18,939 nucleotides of DNA from CAYSCS01 sp964429695 (GTDB lineage: Bacteria > Acidobacteriota > Aminicenantia > Aminicenantales > Aminicenantaceae). Below the pieces are notes generated by a model that worked only from the letters and a program-made list of their open reading frames with translations, made no database searches and had not been told where the DNA came from. Location of the stretch: contig CAYSCS010000113.1 of the NCBI GenBank assembly GCA_964429695.1, positions 1 through 18,939 on the forward strand, written 5' to 3'. Below are positions 15,206 to 18,939 of the stretch, one piece after another; the stretch's first letter is position 1, and the number at the start of each line of letters is the position of its first letter. The position numbers and the translations under genes are program-made.

Positions 15206-15802
15206 TTGAAAACGAAAATTGAAGTAAATAAACACAATTTTTTTAAGGCAATAAAAGAAGGAAACCTCGAGAAAGTGAGACTCTTTTTAAAAGAAGGAAT
15301 GAACCCGAATGTCAAAAAAGGGGGGATGACAGCTCTTTTAGAAGCGACAAGGAGAGGGTTTGAGGAAATTGCTCTTGCTTTAATTGAGAGAGGCGCAAAC
15401 GTCAACGATAAAGATGAATACGGCGTAACGGCGCTGATGTATGCAGCAATAACAGGGTCTAAAGACTTAATTTTAAGCTTGATTGCCAAGGGAGCGGAGG
15501 TAAATGCTAAAGACCTCCAAGGAAGAACAGTGCTCATAGAAGCGCTAACCACTGAAAATGACCTTCCCCTTGAGGTTATAAAAGCGATAATAGATGCAGG
15601 AGCTGAAGTCAATGTAAGGAGCGATTCTGGAGTTACGCCCATAATGTTAGCCGCTCCAGGAAGCACTGAGGTCCTGCGCCTGCTCATAGAGGCTGGGGCA
15701 GACGTCAATGCCCAAGATGAAGAAGGTTTCACTGCTCTGATGCGGGCTAAGAGAAATCCTGAAAATGTCAGAATCCTCAAAGAGGCGGGAGCAAAACGGT
15801 GA
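15206..15802 (+). CDS. small ankyrin-repeat protein
   Basis: Ankyrin repeats are helix-loop-helix modules for protein binding; no enzyme domain is present. The 198 residues consist almost wholly of repeats at about 10-38, 39-71, 72-105, 106-139, 141-172 and a final partial at 174-198, marked by recurring GxTALMxA and AGAxVN patterns (GVTALMYAA, GVTPIMLAA, AGAEVN, AGADVN). No signal peptide or membrane segment is seen, so it should be cytoplasmic. The start is TTG 15206 with AGAGAGGA directly upstream; no in-frame ATG precedes the first repeat. The deacetylase gene follows after 24 bp. Its partner is unknown; binding the Tat-signal deacetylase before export is one possibility. Confidence 0.9.
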   Translation: MKTKIEVNKHNFFKAIKEGNLEKVRLFLKEGMNPNVKKGGMTALLEATRRGFEEIALALIERGANVNDKDEYGVTALMYAAITGSKDLILSLIAKGAEVNAKDLQGRTVLIEALTTENDLPLEVIKAIIDAGAEVNVRSDSGVTPIMLAAPGSTEVLRLLIEAGADVNAQDEEGFTALMRAKRNPENVRILKEAGAKR

Positions 15803-15826
15803 TGAATAAAAAGCTGAGAGGTAGAA

Positions 15827-16879
15827 ATGAAAGAAAGAAATATTTGCCGTCGCGAATTTTTTAATATTTTAGGCTTTGCAGCTTTAGGAAAGGTGGCCCT
15901 AGAATCTTTAAGGTTTACTCCCAACGCAGCCTCAAAGACCGCCCTTGTCTATGGGGATATCTATCTCAAGCACAAAACTGGAGACTTCCATCCGGAAAGC
16001 CCTTTGCGTCTTGAATCGATTTTAAATGGTCTTAAGGAAGCTTCCCTTCTCGCTTCTCTAAAGCTAATTGAGCCCTATAAGGCATCAATCGAATGGATAG
16101 AGCTTGTTCATACCAGAGAATACATAGAAATTGTGCGCAGAGATGTGCTGAGTGGAGCTGAAAGGCTTTCCACAAGGTCAGGAAATACTTTCATCTCTAA
16201 AGATTCATTTGAGGTCGCTTTGTGGGCTGTGGGTGGTGTGCTCAATGCATGCGACCAAGTAATCTCAAGAAAAGTCAGGAATGCATTCTGTGCCATCCGT
16301 CCCCCTGGACATCATGCTACCCCAAATCGTGGCATGGGATTCTGTCTTTTTAACAATGCAGCCATTGCAGCCAGGTATATTCAAGTTAAGCACAAGTTAG
16401 AAAGGATTCTGATTGTCGACTGGGATGTCCATCATGGAAACGGAACCCAGGATATTTTTTATGAAGATCCCTACGTCTTCTACTTCAGCACGCACCAGTG
16501 GCCATGGTATCCTTGGACAGGAAGTGAGGAAGAAACTGGAAGAGGAAAAGGCAGAGGGACAACACTCAATGTGCCTCTTCCAGCCGGATCGGGCGACAGG
16601 GAACTGATTCAGGCTTTTGAAAAGAAGCTATGCCCAAGAATGGAGGAATTTAAACCAAATTTTATCATCGTCTCTGCAGGGTTTGATTCACGGAGTAATG
16701 ACCCTCTGGGAAGGTTTAGAGTAACAGATGAAGGATTCAGGAAACTAACCGAAATCATGGTTGAAATCGCAAATGTTCACAGCGCAGGCAGGCTTGTCTC
16801 CATCCTAGAGGGTGGCTACAGCCTTAAGGGGCTTTCCCAGGTGGTTCCTGCTCACTTAAAGACTCTTCTCAAAGGGTGA
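15827..16879 (+). CDS. histone-deacetylase-family amidohydrolase with Tat-type signal
   Basis: The protein belongs to the arginase/deacetylase superfamily (AcuC/acetylpolyamine amidohydrolase/class II HDAC-like), zinc enzymes that remove acyl groups from lysine side chains or polyamines. In the 350 residues, catalytic His162-His163 are in RPPGHHATP, zinc ligands Asp200 and His202 in DWDVHHGNGTQ, zinc ligand Asp287 in SAGFDSR, and transition-state Tyr331 in LEGGYSL. All active-site residues are present. The N-terminus carries a twin-arginine motif (CRREFFNILGFAAL, Arg8-Arg9) followed by a mildly hydrophobic stretch before the catalytic domain starts near residue 38, which suggests export by Tat. 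ATG 15827 has GAGAGG 5 bp upstream. It lies between the ankyrin gene and a secreted peptidase. Natural substrate unknown. Confidence 0.94.
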   Translation: MKERNICRREFFNILGFAALGKVALESLRFTPNAASKTALVYGDIYLKHKTGDFHPESPLRLESILNGLKEASLLASLKLIEPYKASIEWIELVHTREYIEIVRRDVLSGAERLSTRSGNTFISKDSFEVALWAVGGVLNACDQVISRKVRNAFCAIRPPGHHATPNRGMGFCLFNNAAIAARYIQVKHKLERILIVDWDVHHGNGTQDIFYEDPYVFYFSTHQWPWYPWTGSEEETGRGKGRGTTLNVPLPAGSGDRELIQAFEKKLCPRMEEFKPNFIIVSAGFDSRSNDPLGRFRVTDEGFRKLTEIMVEIANVHSAGRLVSILEGGYSLKGLSQVVPAHLKTLLKG

Positions 16880-16919
16880 AAATCAAGATGAAAAATCTTT
16901 ATTATGAGGAGGATTAAAA

Positions 16920-18692
16920 ATGAAATTAAGAATTAATGCTTTTATTTTTCTTTTCATCTGGATTCTTTCATCCGCAGCTTTAATCTCAGCGAATGTAAAT
17001 TCAGAAACAAAGGCAAAATGCTCTCTCTTAAGAGAGGATAAAGTAGAGTGGACAAAGTATTACAATTCAGAAGAGATGCTTTGTATCATGAAAGAGCTCG
17101 AGAAGAAATTCCCTACCCTTTCAAAAATTTACACCATAGGCAAAAGCTACTTAGGGAAAGACCTCCATCTCATGGAAATCACCAACAGGCAAATAAAACC
17201 AGCTTTAGAGAAACCAGCGATTTACATTGACGGAAACATGCACACAGGAGAGCAAACAGGAGCAATGTTGACCCTATATATGATCTACCATCTTCTGAAT
17301 AATTACGGAAAAGACGAACGGATTACTCGTTTGGTTGATAATTTTACCTTCTACTTGCGCCCAAAATATCAAGTAGATGCTTCTGACTGGTGGCTGGAAA
17401 ACCCGGGTGACACTGATTACGGGGGAAGTGTTCGTCCCCGCGATAACGATTTGGACGGAGAATTCGATGAAGATGGTCAGGAGGACCTCAACGGAGACGG
17501 CTTCATCACCTGGATGCGAATCATCGACCTTAAAGGGGAATGGAAGGTCTCAGAAAAGGATCCAAGGGCCATGGTCCGCAGGGAACCGCATGAGATGGAA
17601 GGAACATTTTATCGTCTCCTAAGCGAAGGGATTGATAACGATGGAGATGGAAAATTCAATGAGGACGGCTTAGGGGGTGTAAACCTGAGTCATAATTTCA
17701 GTTGGGGAAACCGAAACCGTGAGCAGATTCTCTCCAGCCCCTATACAATGTCTGAGCCAGAAACGAGAGCGACGGTTGAATTCTGGATGTCACATCCAAA
17801 CATCTTCATGGCAATCGACCTCCATACCTCCGGTTCAGTAGAAGAGCTCCTTTATTTTCCCGGAGGAGAAGATATGCCTCCCTCTGACTTTGCCCTTTTT
17901 AAGCACTTCGCCTCGGCTTACGCAAAACTCACCCAGAGAGAAGAAGTACTCCCCCTAATGAAAGAATTCCCTCAGCCGATATGGAGGTTAGGGATGGGTG
18001 ACCCTGAGCCTTTTATTTATTATTATATGGGAGTTTTTGGATGGTGCGAAGAGCTCTGGGGAGATGATTATGCCAACCCTTTCTTAAGAAAATATGACCT
18101 GGATAAAAATAAAATCATTTCCCAGGACGAAATCTTAGCTTTCCTTGACAATGAGGCAGGCGGAAGATGGTTTATTCCTTGGAAAAAATTCAGCCACCCT
18201 CAGCTTGGTGAGGTAGAGATTGGAGGGCTGGTGCATAAATTTACTACTCAAAATCCTCCACCCGAATTCCTGGAAAAAGAGCTTAAGTTCAAGCTTCCCT
18301 GGTATCTTTATCTAACTGAAATGGCTCCCAGAGTGAAGATAAAAAAGGCTGAAGTAAAGAACCTTGAGGGGAATATTTTTTCTCTTAAGGTTACGATTGA
18401 AAATCAAGGTTTTTTGCCGACAAATATTACTGAGTGGGCAACAAAAACAGGATTGGCTAAGCCAGTCACCGTTGAGTTAATTTGTGAAAACGCGTTGATT
18501 CTTGAGGGGGAACAAAAAGTAAAACTGGGGCATATTCCTGGAAATCAGGTTCTATCCTCAAGCGAAGGCTTGCCTGAAAATAGAAGGAGTACGTTTTGGG
18601 TGATTAAGAAAATAGGAAAGAGGGGAAAAGCAAAAATTAAAGTAATCTCTGAGAAGGCTGGGACTGAGAGCCAGGAAGTCATTTTTGAATAA
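16920..18692 (+). CDS. secreted M14-family zinc metallopeptidase with EF-hand-like segments
   Basis: This is a carboxypeptidase-A-type zinc peptidase (590 residues). A Sec signal peptide spans 1-24 (hydrophobic 7-23, cleavage likely after LISA). Zinc ligands are His108 and Glu111 (GNMHTGEQ) and His302 (AIDLHTSGS); the candidate catalytic glutamate is Glu378 in GWCEELWG. Asp-rich, calcium-binding-like inserts occur at 175-194 and 239-250, and a complete EF-hand loop pattern lies at 393-404 (DLDKNKIISQDE). Residues from about 468 form a beta-rich domain, CARDB-like. The segment normally reading NRNF is SHNF (257-260), so the arginine that binds substrate carboxylate appears replaced. ATG 16920 has GAGGAGG 7 bp upstream, the best ribosome site here. 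It follows the deacetylase by 40 bp. Confidence 0.92.
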   Translation: MKLRINAFIFLFIWILSSAALISANVNSETKAKCSLLREDKVEWTKYYNSEEMLCIMKELEKKFPTLSKIYTIGKSYLGKDLHLMEITNRQIKPALEKPAIYIDGNMHTGEQTGAMLTLYMIYHLLNNYGKDERITRLVDNFTFYLRPKYQVDASDWWLENPGDTDYGGSVRPRDNDLDGEFDEDGQEDLNGDGFITWMRIIDLKGEWKVSEKDPRAMVRREPHEMEGTFYRLLSEGIDNDGDGKFNEDGLGGVNLSHNFSWGNRNREQILSSPYTMSEPETRATVEFWMSHPNIFMAIDLHTSGSVEELLYFPGGEDMPPSDFALFKHFASAYAKLTQREEVLPLMKEFPQPIWRLGMGDPEPFIYYYMGVFGWCEELWGDDYANPFLRKYDLDKNKIISQDEILAFLDNEAGGRWFIPWKKFSHPQLGEVEIGGLVHKFTTQNPPPEFLEKELKFKLPWYLYLTEMAPRVKIKKAEVKNLEGNIFSLKVTIENQGFLPTNITEWATKTGLAKPVTVELICENALILEGEQKVKLGHIPGNQVLSSSEGLPENRRSTFWVIKKIGKRGKAKIKVISEKAGTESQEVIFE

Positions 18693-18888
18693 ATTCCCCT
18701 TAAAAGCTCTTTTGCTTATTTAAAAAAAAAAGAAAGACTAATTTCAATAACGATATCTCTATTTTCTTTTCTTCTAAATTTTTCGTTTTTCTAAAATGAC
18801 CTAAATAATCAGATAAGCTAATTTTTCAGTAATTTTTATGCTTTACTTGATGATTTCATTTTTTTCTAGCAAGCGATCCCCCTTTGTT

Positions 18889-18928
18889 GAGAAAAACAGG
18901 CATATTTGACATGCGGAAGGTTTTTCTC
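18889..18928. repeat. two-part inverted repeat at window edge
   Basis: GAGAAAAAC (18889-18897) and GTTTTTCTC (18920-18928) form a perfect 9-bp outer stem; GCAT (18900-18903) and ATGC (18911-18914) form an inner stem around a 7-nt loop. The rest of 18693-18939 shows no gene or RNA that I recognise. The repeat may belong to an element or leader continuing past the window. Confidence 0.45.
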
Positions 18929-18939
18929 CTCACTTGATT

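Noticed and set aside
15193..15924. 243-codon open frame antisense to the ankyrin and deacetylase genes
   Set aside because: Its repeated Leu-Thr-Ser-Ala-Pro pattern is the mirror of the ankyrin repeats on the + strand; it has no family resemblance of its own and spans two genes.
18702..18713. AAAAG-CT-CTTTT after the M14 stop as a terminator
   Set aside because: Only four A-T pairs can form around a 4-nt loop and no T-run follows, so it would be too weak.
1..18939. CRISPR array, transposase or prophage genes
   Set aside because: No regularly spaced repeats and no integrase, transposase or phage structural gene could be recognised in any frame.

Overview
The window is bacterial chromosomal DNA: trigger factor, ClpP, ClpX, Lon, Rho and chromosome-type ParA/ParB are all present. 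It is A+T-rich, uses several non-ATG starts (TTG for parA, the thiolase and the ankyrin gene; GTG for parB and the IclR gene), and combines clear Shine-Dalgarno sequences with Sec- and Tat-type signal peptides. Lysine 2,3-aminomutase, a CoA-transferase, a thiolase and a secreted M14 peptidase suggest an anaerobic amino-acid or peptide fermenter. An Acidobacteriota/Aminicenantes-like or deltaproteobacterial-like lineage would fit the gene order, but this is an impression, not a placement.

Left part, + strand (1-7380): the window opens with what may be the last codons of an upstream gene and a strong intrinsic terminator. Then come tRNA-Leu(UAG) and the protein quality-control run tig-clpP-clpX-lon, followed by rho. 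The tig, clp and lon genes are tightly packed: the clpX stop lies 2 bp before the preferred lon start and overlaps an alternative one.

Middle, - strand (7511-14385): parA-parB converge on rho. Upstream of them lies a second - strand cluster, read kamA (lysine 2,3-aminomutase) -> IclR-family regulator -> acetyl-CoA acetyltransferase-type thiolase -> CoA-transferase subunit A -> subunit B. A good sigma70-type promoter lies ahead of kamA. The CoA-transferase resembles the CatI/CatJ (3-oxoadipate) type, but the thiolase resembles an acetoacetyl-CoA thiolase. Together with KamA this fits the first step and the last two steps of lysine fermentation, although the intermediate genes (kamD/E, kdd, kce, kal) are not in the window.

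Right part, + strand (15206-18692): after an 820-bp gene-free A+T-rich spacer with an imperfect hairpin comes a three-gene run. It encodes a small ankyrin-repeat protein, a histone-deacetylase-fold amidohydrolase with an N-terminal twin-arginine motif, and a Sec-secreted M14-family metallopeptidase with EF-hand-like Asp-rich segments and a C-terminal beta-rich domain. Two exported hydrolases placed divergently from a lysine-catabolic cluster suggest, as inference only, a peptide or acyl-lysine scavenging locus. The last 250 bp hold no recognisable gene but contain a two-part inverted repeat at the window edge.
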